A stretch of DNA of 64,000 nt from Brevibacterium sp. p3-SID960 (GCF_025144725.1 NZ_JALXKS010000012.1:3407-67406); one strand, 5' to 3'; shown: positions 1 to 7,507, counted from the stretch's first letter. Notes: generated from the letters alone by a model not told the origin. Made by a program: numbers and translations.

Positions 1-1
1 C

Positions 2-751
2 TTCCCCTCACTCAACTGGGGAGAATCTGACGCCTGCGCTGGCCCGGACTTCAGCGTCCTCGGCGGTCCGAGCAACGGCACCTATGCCGAGCTCATCGCA
101 GTGCCGGAGGAGAACCTGTTCCCCAAGCCCAAGCGGATGGCCTGGGCCGAAGCCGGTGCGCTGGCGCTGTCGGGAGTGACCGCTTACCGCGCCCTGTTCA
201 CCGTCGGGCAGCTGAAGAAGGGCCAGACGGTCGTCATCCTCGGAGCCGGCTCCGGACTCTCGCTGCTGGCCCTGCAACTGGCGGTCAAGGCCGGTGCGCG
301 TGTGGCGGTGACCTCGTCGAATCACGACAAGATCAACCTGGCCAAGGAACTCGGCGCTGTGGCCGGAGTGGACTACACAGTCGACGACTGGGAGCTGACC
401 CTGCGCGACGAGACCGGCGAGGCCGATCTGGTTTTCGACTCCGTGGGCTCGACGCTGCAGGAATCGGTCATGATGCTCAAGCCCGGCGGCGCCGTCGTCG
501 CCCTCGGCGGGACCGAGAACCAGGGAGTCGTCGAGGACTTCGACATCCGCACGCTCTACCTGGCCCACAAGCGGGTGCTCGGCACCGCCATGGGTTCCCC
601 GCGGGACTTCGCCGGCCTGCTCGACATGGTCGAAGACGGTTCGATCGACCCGGTCATCGACTCCGTCTACCCGCTTGACGAGGCGGCAGAAGCCCATGCG
701 CAGCTCGACTCGAACCTGCGCTTCGGCAAGATCGTGCTGAGCACCGACTGA
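2..751 (+). CDS. NADPH:quinone oxidoreductase / zinc-binding-type alcohol dehydrogenase, 5' truncated
   Basis: The frame is open from the window edge, so the N terminus lies outside. It encodes a medium-chain dehydrogenase/reductase. A catalytic-domain remnant with NWGESDA and FSVLGGPSNGTYAEL precedes the Rossmann nucleotide-binding domain, whose glycine motif is GAGSGLSLLALQLA. The C-terminal segment (LDEAAEAHAQL followed by FGKIVL) is typical of quinone-oxidoreductase-like members. No zinc-ligand cluster is visible in the part present, which fits the quinone reductase branch rather than zinc alcohol dehydrogenases. The substrate cannot be deduced. It is followed by a strong bidirectional hairpin. 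Confidence 0.85.
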   Translation, partial: FPSLNWGESDACAGPDFSVLGGPSNGTYAELIAVPEENLFPKPKRMAWAEAGALALSGVTAYRALFTVGQLKKGQTVVILGAGSGLSLLALQLAVKAGARVAVTSSNHDKINLAKELGAVAGVDYTVDDWELTLRDETGEADLVFDSVGSTLQESVMMLKPGGAVVALGGTENQGVVEDFDIRTLYLAHKRVLGTAMGSPRDFAGLLDMVEDGSIDPVIDSVYPLDEAAEAHAQLDSNLRFGKIVLSTD

Positions 752-807
752 TCCACTGCACAGGCACTGCTCCGGTTCCTCTTTGCACCGGCTGCTGAGA
801 CACGAAA

Positions 808-839
808 CGGGCCGCACACCTGCTCAGGTGTGCGGCCCG
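808..839. terminator. Bidirectional hairpin terminator
   Basis: A perfect 14-bp inverted repeat (808-821 and 826-839) with a 4-nt GCTC loop lies between the convergent oxidoreductase and hsp20 genes. On the minus strand it is followed by TTTCG; there is no real T-run on the plus strand. Confidence 0.7.
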
Positions 840-876
840 CCGGCGTAATGAGCTGGGCGCCGGAGCGCTCAGCCGT

Positions 877-1314
877 TCAGACCTGAGTGTCGTCGCCGGA
901 GATGACCTCTCCGCGCTGGGTGTGGTTGACCGAGATCTTGCGCGGCTTGGCCTCTTCTGCCACCGGGATGGTCAGCAGCAGCACGCCGTCCTCGTACGCA
1001 GCGGTGATCTGGTCGAGGGCGATGCGGTTGCCCAGCGTCAGCTGGCGGGCGAACGTGCCCGTCGGGCGCTCACGGCTGAGCCACTGCACCTCGGAGCTCT
1101 CCGTCGAGGCGGTCCGCTCGGCGCGCACCGTCAGCGTGCGATCCTGCACGTCGACATCGATGCTCGACGGGTCGACGCCGGGCATATCGATGCGGGCGAC
1201 GAAGGCGTCACCGTCGCGGTACAGGTCCATCGGCAGGGCGGTGCTGTTGGGGGTGCGGGTGATGTCGGAGAAGAACCGGTCGAGGTCGCGGATCGGATCG
1301 AACTTTGCAGCCAT
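877..1314 (-). CDS. Small heat-shock protein, Hsp20/alpha-crystallin family
   Basis: This is an ATP-independent holdase chaperone of 145 aa, the normal length. The alpha-crystallin domain spans roughly residues 37-125 (VARIDMPGVDPSSIDVDVQDRTLTV, then ERPTGTFARQLTLG), and a C-terminal I-x-V motif (KISVN) can mediate oligomerisation. The ATG is preceded by an AAAGGAG ribosome site. Upstream is a GGGAAT-N18-GTT promoter overlapped by an inverted repeat of the HspR-binding HAIR type, so it is very probably induced by heat and redox/proteotoxic stress. It is transcribed divergently from the AEC transporter. Confidence 0.93.
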   Translation of the reverse strand: MAAKFDPIRDLDRFFSDITRTPNSTALPMDLYRDGDAFVARIDMPGVDPSSIDVDVQDRTLTVRAERTASTESSEVQWLSRERPTGTFARQLTLGNRIALDQITAAYEDGVLLLTIPVAEEAKPRKISVNHTQRGEVISGDDTQV

Positions 1315-1346
1315 AGCAGGCTCCTTTCGGTCAGCTGGTCGCTTAC

Positions 1347-1367
1347 GTTGAGTCTAACGCGCTCAAG
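1347..1367 (-). promoter_or_regulatory. HAIR operator (HspR-binding inverted repeat) of hsp20
   Basis: On the plus strand it reads GTTGAGT-N7-GCTCAAG. The known HAIR consensus is CTTGAGT-N7-ACTCAAG, so 12 of 14 defined positions match with exact spacing. It covers the spacer and -10 of the hsp20 promoter, where a bound repressor would block initiation. Confidence 0.8.
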
Positions 1368-1382
1368 TTTGGTTTCATTCCC
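1356..1382 (-). promoter_or_regulatory. SigH/SigR-type promoter of hsp20
   Basis: The minus strand reads GGGAAT, exactly 18 nt, then GTT. This equals the consensus of the actinobacterial redox/heat sigma factors SigR (Streptomyces) and SigH (mycobacteria, corynebacteria). The predicted start is about 35 nt before the ATG. Confidence 0.8.
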
Positions 1383-1421
1383 GTCTCGTGACCAGTTTCC
1401 TGGGAATCACCTCAGTCTCCA

Positions 1422-1427
1422 TAGAGT
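1422..1427 (+). promoter_or_regulatory. -10 element of a leaderless AEC transporter mRNA
   Basis: TAGAGT ends 6 nt before the ATG at 1434 and no ribosome site is present. A GGGAAT (1402-1407) lies 18 nt before a GTG, an imperfect SigR-like pair, so stress input is possible but weakly supported. Confidence 0.55.
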
Positions 1428-1433
1428 GGGCTC

Positions 1434-2366
1434 ATGGACTTCGTCAGCGTCGTCGGCGCGCTCATTCCCGTCGCCGGCCTCATCGCGTTCGGCTGGGTGC
1501 TGCGCCGGCTGCGGCTGCTGAGCGATCCTGACTTCTGGTCCGGTGCTGAGAAGCTCGCCTATTTCGTTCTCCTGCCGGTGCTGCTCTTCCGCAACATCTC
1601 CGCCGTCGACATCTCCCACGTCGACATCGGCCGCCTGGCAGCAGCCCTCGTCCTGCCGACCATCGGCATCACGATCATCCTCTTCGCGCTCAACCGGGTG
1701 CTCGCCTCCGACCGCTCGTCCTTCACCTCGGTCGTCCAGGGCGCGATCCGCTTCAACACCTACATCGGGCTGTCGCTGTCGGCGACTCTCTTCGGCCCCG
1801 AGGGCGCAGCCCTTGCTGCCATCGTCGGTGCCGTGCTCGTCCCGCTCGTCAACGTGCTCTCCTCGATCGCCTTCGAGCTCTTCCTCGTCGACAAGCGCTC
1901 CTGGCTGGCACTCGGCCGATCGGTCATCCTGAATCCGCTCGTGCTCGGCTGTGCTGCCGGTGCGGCGTGGAACGTGCTGCCGGTGACCACGCCCGAGGCG
2001 GTGGCCGGGATGATCGATCCACTCGCCGCGGCCGCGCTGCCGATCGGTCTGCTGTGCGTGGGGGCCGGCATCAGACGGTTCTCAGTGCGCGAACATGCAG
2101 TCGCCTTCTTCTCGGCGACGGTGCTCAAGCTGCTCATCGTCCCGGCGGTCACGGTCGTCTCGCTGCTGGCATTCGGTCTCAGGGGAGAGGCAGCGGTGGT
2201 CGGTCTCATCTTCCAGTCGATCGCCACAGCCTCCAGCGCTTACGTCATGGCGCGACAACTCGGCGGCAACGCCACCCTCATGGCTGCCCTCATCGCAGCT
2301 CAGACGGTCATCTCGATGCTGACGCTGCCGATCGTTTTGACGGCTGGTGCGCAGCTGCTGCTTTGA
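1434..2366 (+). CDS. AEC (auxin efflux carrier) family transporter
   Basis: This 310-aa polytopic membrane protein has about ten hydrophobic segments arranged as two five-helix halves, as expected for AEC transporters related to MdcF and YfdV. The conserved central region includes FNTYIGLSLSATLFGPEGAA and, near the end, FQSIATASSAYVMARQLGGN. It probably exports a small organic anion; the substrate cannot be read from the sequence. The start is fixed by the leaderless-type -10 element. It stands alone, divergent from hsp20. Confidence 0.85.
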   Translation: MDFVSVVGALIPVAGLIAFGWVLRRLRLLSDPDFWSGAEKLAYFVLLPVLLFRNISAVDISHVDIGRLAAALVLPTIGITIILFALNRVLASDRSSFTSVVQGAIRFNTYIGLSLSATLFGPEGAALAAIVGAVLVPLVNVLSSIAFELFLVDKRSWLALGRSVILNPLVLGCAAGAAWNVLPVTTPEAVAGMIDPLAAAALPIGLLCVGAGIRRFSVREHAVAFFSATVLKLLIVPAVTVVSLLAFGLRGEAAVVGLIFQSIATASSAYVMARQLGGNATLMAALIAAQTVISMLTLPIVLTAGAQLLL

Positions 2367-2426
2367 GAGACTTTCGGATTCCTCACATTCACCGGATTCC
2401 GCGTGCATCTCCACAGGGGCACGGAC

Positions 2427-2432
2427 TAAGAT
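2427..2432 (+). promoter_or_regulatory. Probable -10 of the polysaccharide deacetylase gene
   Basis: TAAGAT lies 45 nt before the ATG at 2478. An AGGA at 2463-2466 could serve as a weak ribosome site. No clear -35 element is visible. Confidence 0.35.
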
Positions 2433-2477
2433 CAGCACCGTCCTCGCATCCCCGTCTGCACCCAGGATCGTCTCCTC

Positions 2478-3953
2478 ATGCCGCGTCGTCCCCGCGCCGC
2501 TGTCGCCTCAGCGGCAATCGCCGCCCTGCTGCTCAGCAGCTGCGCCTCGAACGGCGCCACCCGCGAGGCGACAGCACAGGTCACCGCACTCGCTGATGGC
2601 CGCACACCGTTCGCGGCTGCAGCCGAACCTGCCGATGTGCTCAGCCAGCGGCACGAATCAGACAGCCCGCTCTACACGCTGCGCTTTCCCGAAGTCCGGG
2701 GCGCCGAGGCGTTCAATCGCACGATCAGCGACTTCGTCAGCGACCTGCGCCAGCAGCGGATCCCGCAGTCCGATGCGAGGCACCAGAATGGGAAGAAGGA
2801 CCTGCCAGGGGAGTACGAACTCGACTGGCAGGTGACCCAGAATAGCCGCGGCCACCTCTCGTTCCTGCTCCATGACCGCAGCAGCCTGCCCGGTGCCGGG
2901 CCGGAGGCCTATTACACGAAGGTGCTCGACCGCGATGCCGGGATCGAGATCCCGCCGACTGTTCTGTTCACCGACACCGGGAAGCGAGAACTCGCCGCCC
3001 ATGTGCTGGAGGCACTGAAGCGGAAGGGCTACCGGACCAGTGCCCACGACGCTGCGCACCTGAGCAGTGTGCAGATCGATGCCATCACCGCCGGCACCAC
3101 CGCCGACGGTCGCGGGGGACTGGTGGCCCACCTGGGCAGCGGCATCCTCAACGCCCGCGGCGACGAACCGGTAGCCATCAGCTTCACCGGTGAGCAGGCT
3201 CGCGGCTGGCTGACTGCCGCCGGACGCGACTGGCTGGACGATGCGGCACCCGGCCCGCAGCTGAAAGCCGGTGAGACGATTCCTGAGCACGTCACGCGCG
3301 ACCGCAGCGATGTCGACTGCGCTGAGACCAAGTGCGTGGCCCTGACCTATGACGACGGGCCAGGAGAGGCGACCCCGCAGCTGCTCGACGGCCTGGAGGC
3401 TGAAGGCGTGCCGGCCACGTTCTTCGTCAAGGGCACCTCGATCGCCGGCAATGAGGCGACGCTCAAGCGGATGGCCGAGGCCGGCCATGAGATCGGCAGC
3501 CACACATGGAACCATCCCCAGCTGACGAAGATCTCGCGCCCGGCTGCTGAAAAGGAACATGCCCGCGTCAACGGGGCGATCGAGAAGGTGACAGGGGAGA
3601 AGCCCACCGTCTTCCGCCCGCCCTACGGTGCCTATGCCACCGGCGTTCCCGACGGCGGTCTGCCGTCGATCATCTGGAGCCTGGACACCAATGACTGGCA
3701 GAATAAGAAGGCACCGGAGAAGACCGTCAGGGCCGCAACCACCAATGTGCGGCCCGGCGACATCATCCTCATGCACGACATCCACAAGCCCAGCGTCGAC
3801 GCCAGCCCGGAGATCATCGCCGAGCTCAAGGAGCAGGGCTTCACCTTGGTGACCGTCAGCGAGCTCTTCGGCCGGGAACTCAAGCCAGGCCAGAGCTACT
3901 ACAGCGATGAGCGGATGGAGGGCAGCCGCCACATTCCGCGCTGGGCTGGGTGA
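2478..3953 (+). CDS. Lipoprotein polysaccharide deacetylase (NodB domain)
   Basis: This 491-aa protein is exported and lipid-anchored: a short signal peptide ends in the lipobox LLSSC. A middle region of about residues 60-265 resembles the DUF3298/RsiV-type module found in PdaC-like deacetylases. The C-terminal NodB homology domain (about 285-475) has all catalytic motifs: TYDDGP (catalytic base and metal Asp), SHTWNHP (metal histidines), RPPYG, LDTNDW and HDIH. It should remove acetyl groups from peptidoglycan or another N-acetylated wall glycan at the cell surface. Length and domain order fit the family. Confidence 0.9.
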   Translation: MPRRPRAAVASAAIAALLLSSCASNGATREATAQVTALADGRTPFAAAAEPADVLSQRHESDSPLYTLRFPEVRGAEAFNRTISDFVSDLRQQRIPQSDARHQNGKKDLPGEYELDWQVTQNSRGHLSFLLHDRSSLPGAGPEAYYTKVLDRDAGIEIPPTVLFTDTGKRELAAHVLEALKRKGYRTSAHDAAHLSSVQIDAITAGTTADGRGGLVAHLGSGILNARGDEPVAISFTGEQARGWLTAAGRDWLDDAAPGPQLKAGETIPEHVTRDRSDVDCAETKCVALTYDDGPGEATPQLLDGLEAEGVPATFFVKGTSIAGNEATLKRMAEAGHEIGSHTWNHPQLTKISRPAAEKEHARVNGAIEKVTGEKPTVFRPPYGAYATGVPDGGLPSIIWSLDTNDWQNKKAPEKTVRAATTNVRPGDIILMHDIHKPSVDASPEIIAELKEQGFTLVTVSELFGRELKPGQSYYSDERMEGSRHIPRWAG

Positions 3954-4023
3954 GAGCAGATCACGTCGCCCGGCGGCTGCGAGGAACCGGCAGGTCGGCT
4001 ACCAGCTGTGTCTCAGCATTGGG

Positions 4024-4029
4024 TATCCT
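4024..4029 (+). promoter_or_regulatory. Candidate -10 element of the small membrane-protein gene
   Basis: TATCCT lies 55 nt upstream of the GTG at 4084. No convincing -35 is visible. Confidence 0.3.
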
Positions 4030-4083
4030 TGTTTCGAGACACGCAATGGCCCGCTCAACAACCCGTTTCAGGAGGTGCATCAC

Positions 4084-4203
4084 GTGGAAGACATCATCAT
4101 CTCCATGTGCATCGTCGGTGCAGTCATGTTCGCGCCGATGATAGCAACGCTTTTCATGCCGGCCGGACGCGGTCGTACGACCGTAACCAGCCAGGACGAC
4201 TGA
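4084..4203 (+). CDS. Small single-span membrane protein (39 aa)
   Basis: A GTG start is preceded at 7 nt by a perfect AGGAGGT (4070-4076), one of the best ribosome sites in the window. The peptide begins VEDIIISMC, has one hydrophobic helix of about 20 residues (IVGAVMFAPMIATLFM), and ends in a polar positively charged then acidic tail (GRGRTTVTSQDD). The frame is open further upstream, but those codons do not look protein-like. A hairpin terminator follows. I do not recognise the family; membrane insertion is inferred from hydrophobicity only. Confidence 0.6.
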   Translation: MEDIIISMCIVGAVMFAPMIATLFMPAGRGRTTVTSQDD

Positions 4204-4244
4204 GGAACGCACTCGTCTGCCAGCCTCGCTGAGCGGGACGATGA

Positions 4245-4283
4245 CGAAACGGTGCACTGCCACAGCGGCGGTGCGCCGTTTCG
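4245..4283 (+). terminator. Hairpin terminator after the small membrane-protein gene
   Basis: A 13-bp stem (4245-4257 with 4271-4283, one G-T pair) encloses a 13-nt loop. It lies 41 nt after the stop codon. Confidence 0.5.
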
Positions 4284-4363
4284 CATTCACGAACACGCCT
4301 GCGCATCGGTGAGGGAGAGCGACAGGGCGGCTGTGCCGGGAGGCGGGGTAAGACGCCATAACA

Positions 4364-4751
4364 TGTAGTTTACATAATGTATATTATCGGCAGGTGCGGC
4401 GGCCGCGGGTCCGGGCGAACAGCGGTCTGGCGATCGGAATGAATCTGTGAGGCTGGACATACCGCTGCATCCGACGCAACTCCGCCAGACTGCGCATTCG
4501 CATTCAGGTGCGAGCTTCTTCCGTCGCCAGCCGCCGGCCTTCGCGGGCACTGCGTGCAGTCGCCTTGCTGATGCCGGGCTGATCCGGGGTGATCCGGTTG
4601 CCTCATGCGCAGCCTGACGCGCTCAGTCACTCGCACCTGACGTGCGGTGATGCTCTCACGGTACCCTTGTCCTCGCTGCCGTGGTCGCGCGCCGCTCTGT
4701 GGACCTGCGCTGTCAGCGCCGAGCGTCATGGCCACTATTATGTCAACTACA
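4364..4751. repeat. Segment bounded by a 15-bp inverted repeat
   Basis: TGTAGTTTACATAAT at 4364-4378 recurs inverted at 4737-4751 with one mismatch (14/15). The two copies enclose 388 bp with no gene. They are conspicuously AT-rich in GC-rich DNA. No target-site duplication is visible. This could be a small non-autonomous mobile element, a pair of regulator or recombinase sites, or coincidence. Confidence 0.45.
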
Positions 4752-4961
4752 AGACGGGCTTCTCGCCAGCTTGCTCACGGTCTCGATGTGCGTGCTCGCG
4801 ACGCGATGACCGTGCAGAACGCCGTGCAGGGTTGGCCGGTGCCCGGTGCCCGGTGCGCGGCGCAGCAATCCGTAAAGGCTCGCCGGGCAACCGCCTCGGG
4901 AGTGGCCCCTGCTCCCCCGCGCCGTCGGCAGCCCGCATTTCTATTCTGGAATGTTTCCGCG

Positions 4962-4980
4962 TTAGGCGTTCTTTGCCTTA
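4962..4980 (+). promoter_or_regulatory. Candidate DtxR/IdeR iron box upstream of ferritin
   Basis: The 19-bp interrupted palindrome TTAGGC-N7-GCCTTA matches about 12 of 19 positions of the DtxR/IdeR box (TTAGGTTAGGCTAACCTAA), including both outer arms. It ends 22 nt before a TATAAG hexamer at 5003-5008. In M. tuberculosis, iron-loaded IdeR activates ferritin bfrB from upstream boxes. Confidence 0.5.
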
Positions 4981-5002
4981 CTGGAACCGGCTGAAGGGCT
5001 GC

Positions 5003-5008
5003 TATAAG
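5003..5008 (+). promoter_or_regulatory. Probable -10 of the ferritin gene
   Basis: TATAAG lies 134 nt upstream of the ferritin ATG with no good -35, as expected for an activator-dependent promoter. It lies just downstream of the candidate iron box. Confidence 0.4.
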
Positions 5009-5136
5009 CTCGAAACTGCGCACATGCCCGCAGGACGAATCGCTGTCAACGCGATTGTCGCCTCATCCGGACCGAAGGCGAATCTCCTGCACCTCACTAC
5101 TGGTCCGATCACTCACACGATCGAAAAGGAGCAGTT

Positions 5137-5652
5137 ATGGAACTCACCCAGAACATGGTCGCCGCAGTCAGTGACCAGGTCACCATGGAACTCGAAGCCT
5201 CTATCGTCTACCTGCAGCTGTCCATCGAACTCGAAGACCAGGATCTTACCGGCATGAGCTCATGGATGCGGGCCCAGGCCGAGGAGGAGCAGGTCCACGC
5301 CGCTAAGTTCATCCAGCACGCGCTCGACCGCGGCACCTCCCCGCAGATCGGCACTATCACCGCCCCGAGCTTCGCAGACAAGTCCCCCGTTGGGCTCTTC
5401 CAGGCCGCACTCGATCACGAGCGCAAGGTCTCCGAGTCGATCCGCAACCTGTACCGGACCGCGCAGAAGGAAGATGACATCGACATCATCCCGCTGCTCA
5501 ACTGGTTCATCGACGAGCAGCTCGAGGAGGAGGCCACCGTCGGTGAGATCGTCGGCCAGCTCGAGCGCGTCGGCGAAGACGGCAACGGAATCCTGCGCAT
5601 GGATGCCAAACTCGGCGCCCGCACCCCGGACGTCGTTGCCGCCGAAGGCTGA
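5137..5652 (+). CDS. Ferritin (non-haem, BfrB/Ftn type)
   Basis: This 171-aa four-helix-bundle protein oxidises Fe(II) and stores ferric mineral in a 24-mer cage. Ferroxidase-centre residues are visible: Glu18 and Tyr25 in the first helix, Glu51 and His54 (EEEQVHA) in the second, and the acidic EQLEEEATV stretch in the fourth. No haem-ligating methionine context of bacterioferritin is evident. The ATG follows an AAAAGGAG site. The gene is monocistronic, closed by a very long hairpin, and probably iron-activated through the upstream box. Confidence 0.93.
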   Translation: MELTQNMVAAVSDQVTMELEASIVYLQLSIELEDQDLTGMSSWMRAQAEEEQVHAAKFIQHALDRGTSPQIGTITAPSFADKSPVGLFQAALDHERKVSESIRNLYRTAQKEDDIDIIPLLNWFIDEQLEEEATVGEIVGQLERVGEDGNGILRMDAKLGARTPDVVAAEG

Positions 5653-5714
5653 TACGCCGGCGAAGCCCGATGAGCCGCCGGCACTGATGGCCGGCAGCCC
5701 AACTGAGATCGCTC

Positions 5715-5766
5715 TGACGCAGAATGCGCCCCCTGCCTGCATGGGCAGGGGGCGCATTCTGCGTCA
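5715..5766. terminator. Very long perfect hairpin between ferritin and rlpA-like genes
   Basis: A perfect 23-bp stem (5715-5737 with 5744-5766) with a 6-nt loop lies between two convergent genes and can end transcription from both sides. Confidence 0.75.
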
Positions 5767-5780
5767 CAGGCACTGAGGGG

Positions 5781-6644
5781 TCAGAGAACCTCCCAATCGA
5801 CCGTGATGACACCGGAACTGATGCCGCCGACGGCCTTCATCGCACCTTCGCTGAGATCCAGACAGCGGCTGCCGACGAATGGCCCGCGATCATTGATGCG
5901 CACGACAACGGACTTGCCGTTGGCCTTGTTCGTGACTTTCACCTTGCTGTTGAAAGGCAGCTCCTTGTGGGCCGCGGTGATGCCCATCGGGTCATACGAT
6001 TCGCCATTGGCGGTGGTGTGGCCGGTGTTGTAGTACGAGGCTTTGCAGGTGCCGCCCTGGCCGGAGGCCTCGGTGTTCGGCTTCGGCTCGCTCTCATCAC
6101 GCTTCGGGCTGGAGTCCTCCGCCGAATCCGCGGGCGCATCCGCGCTGGCACTGGAGGCGCCTGTGGAGGCATCAGCACCGGCTGGCGTCGGGAGCTCCGG
6201 CGTGGCCGATGGCGGCGAAGGCGGTGTGGGCTTCGGCGATGCGGCGATCTCCTGGACGCCGACCTTCTCCTTCGACCGGCTGACGGCATCGTTCCAGTCC
6301 TTGCGGAGCTTCTCTGCATGCGCATTATCGGCTGATACAGCCTGCGCCGATGCGGGACCGGTGCGCGGCTGCTCTTCGCTGCTGAAGACGACGCGTTCAG
6401 GAGTGCCGCTGTCGGCTGGGGCGAGCATGAGGCCTGAGACGGCCAGGCTTGCAACTGCTGCTGTCGGGACGGCCAGTGCCGCCCAGTTCGGCATGCGTTT
6501 GGTGGATCGCAGAATGCTTGCCGCTGATGCCGGCTCTTCATCGATGTCGCTGTGGCGGCCGTGCCGCCTGGGTCCCAAAGACCGGAAGAAGTCAGCGATC
6601 CTTGCTGAGAGCTGTGTGTTCGGCGCGGAGTGCTTGCCCACCAT
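5781..6644 (-). CDS. RlpA-like double-psi beta-barrel cell-wall protein
   Basis: This 287-aa protein has a cytoplasmic N-terminal stretch, a single hydrophobic anchor or signal (WAALAVPTAAVASLAVSGLML), a long Pro/Ser/Ala/Glu-rich linker, and a C-terminal RlpA/expansin-like domain of about 90 residues. The domain shows CKASYYNTGHTTANGE, AAHKELPFNSKVKV and the signature RINDRGPFV with catalytic-type Asp. It probably acts on peptidoglycan glycan strands outside the membrane. The start was moved 27 codons downstream of the longest frame, where GAGAAGGG precedes ATG-GTG; the GTG at 6641 is also possible. The domain composition is seen; lytic activity is inferred. Confidence 0.82.
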   Translation of the reverse strand: MVGKHSAPNTQLSARIADFFRSLGPRRHGRHSDIDEEPASAASILRSTKRMPNWAALAVPTAAVASLAVSGLMLAPADSGTPERVVFSSEEQPRTGPASAQAVSADNAHAEKLRKDWNDAVSRSKEKVGVQEIAASPKPTPPSPPSATPELPTPAGADASTGASSASADAPADSAEDSSPKRDESEPKPNTEASGQGGTCKASYYNTGHTTANGESYDPMGITAAHKELPFNSKVKVTNKANGKSVVVRINDRGPFVGSRCLDLSEGAMKAVGGISSGVITVDWEVL

Positions 6645-6794
6645 CAGGCCCTTCTCGCGAATGTGACTGCGACAACACTCACAGCCTATGTAACGGAACG
6701 GTGAAGCGCTACCGATCTGGCCCATTCTGAGGAAACACTGATGAACGCCCCGCCCCGAAGACCGGTGCAGGGCATTCAGTGCGGGGCAGCCTCA

Positions 6795-6858
6795 TGCTCA
6801 GGGCTGACGATGCTCAGGGCTGACGATGCTCAGGGCTGACGATGCTCAGGGCTGACGA
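6795..6858. repeat. Four perfect tandem copies of a 16-bp unit
   Basis: The unit TGCTCAGGGCTGACGA is repeated four times without a mismatch. The stop codon of the neighbouring minus-strand gene lies in the last copy (6846-6848), so three copies lie beyond the gene. Slippage could therefore change only the 3' untranslated part. Confidence 0.9.
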
Positions 6859-7400
6859 TCGCCGGTCTCGGCAGAGCGGTCAGCGGTACGCGGAGGCACG
6901 ACGGCAGCGTCGACGGAACCCGCGGCCGGCTCCGGGACAGTGTCGACTGTGGTGCCGGCGTCGTTGCGGCGGATGAACTCACGGGCCTTATGGGCACCAG
7001 TGGTCACACCGCGCTGGACGGTGGTGAAAGTCTGGTCCATGCGCCCGGAGAACTGCTCCTGGGCACCTGAAAGCAGCTTCGTGAGCTTCTCCTCGGTCCA
7101 GTCCACGGCCTTATCGGACTTCGACAGGGTGGTCTTCGCCTGTGCCCGGCCCTTGTCGACAGCCCACCGGGCTCGGTCCTGGTAGGCGCGGGTGCGACCG
7201 CGCGGATTGTCCTTGAGCAGGCGTGCTTCGTCGCGCAGCTGGCTCGTGCCCTCGCGCGCGGTCCGACCGAGCACATCGGCGAAGCTGCGGCCGTAGGCGA
7301 AAGTCCGGCCGGCGAGCTTGCGCATCCGGTCGGTCGTCGACGTGTCGGTGGAATCGTGTACGGCAGTCGGTTCGATGGGTTCGTTCTCACTGCGTTTCAT
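6846..7400 (-). CDS. Conserved hypothetical protein, charged and helical
   Basis: I do not recognise this 184-aa protein. It is soluble and highly charged. Its central part (about residues 22-150) looks largely alpha-helical and amphipathic (AYGRSFADVLGRT, DEARLLKDNPRGRTRAYQDRARWAVDKG), followed by an acidic Pro/Ala-rich tail ending GDRQP. There is no signal peptide or membrane segment. Two in-frame ATGs (7406 and 7400) are possible; the second has the better distance from GAGGA. The gene ends inside a 16-bp tandem repeat. Confidence 0.6.
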   Translation of the reverse strand: MKRSENEPIEPTAVHDSTDTSTTDRMRKLAGRTFAYGRSFADVLGRTAREGTSQLRDEARLLKDNPRGRTRAYQDRARWAVDKGRAQAKTTLSKSDKAVDWTEEKLTKLLSGAQEQFSGRMDQTFTTVQRGVTTGAHKAREFIRRNDAGTTVDTVPEPAAGSVDAAVVPPRTADRSAETGDRQP

Positions 7401-7507
7401 AATCATCCGTCCTCGTAGATTGCGCGCTGAGACCAGTATGACAGCCTTGGCTGAGTCTTCGGTTGAGGCATCATCGATGTCGCCGACATATCGCAGCTGC
7501 CGTGCCA

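Larger units (their letters stand above)
4204..5136. other. Long intergenic region without a recognisable gene
   Basis: About 930 bp between the small membrane protein and ferritin. No frame has plausible protein composition or a good ribosome site. It holds a terminator (4245-4283), an AT-rich palindromic patch at 4364-4388, a matching inverted repeat at 4737-4751, a GC-rich middle with short duplications near 4850, and the ferritin control region (4962-5136). Confidence 0.7.

Noticed and set aside
2658..3932. Long open frame (424 aa) antisense to the polysaccharide deacetylase
   Set aside because: High-GC third-position bias opens antisense frames; its composition is unlike a protein, and the sense gene has complete catalytic motifs.
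4370..5257. Several open frames in the gap before ferritin (for example minus 4370-4735 and plus 4589-5257)
   Set aside because: Arg/Pro/Ser-rich composition, no ribosome sites, and one runs into the ferritin gene in another frame.
6645..6794. Cyclic di-AMP (ydaO-type) riboswitch upstream of the RlpA-like gene
   Set aside because: Such elements often precede wall-hydrolase genes in actinobacteria, but none of the conserved motifs is visible here.
6795..6858. CRISPR array
   Set aside because: The 16-bp units are directly adjacent with no spacers, and no cas genes are present. The RecB-like nuclease at 32993 is a stand-alone family member.
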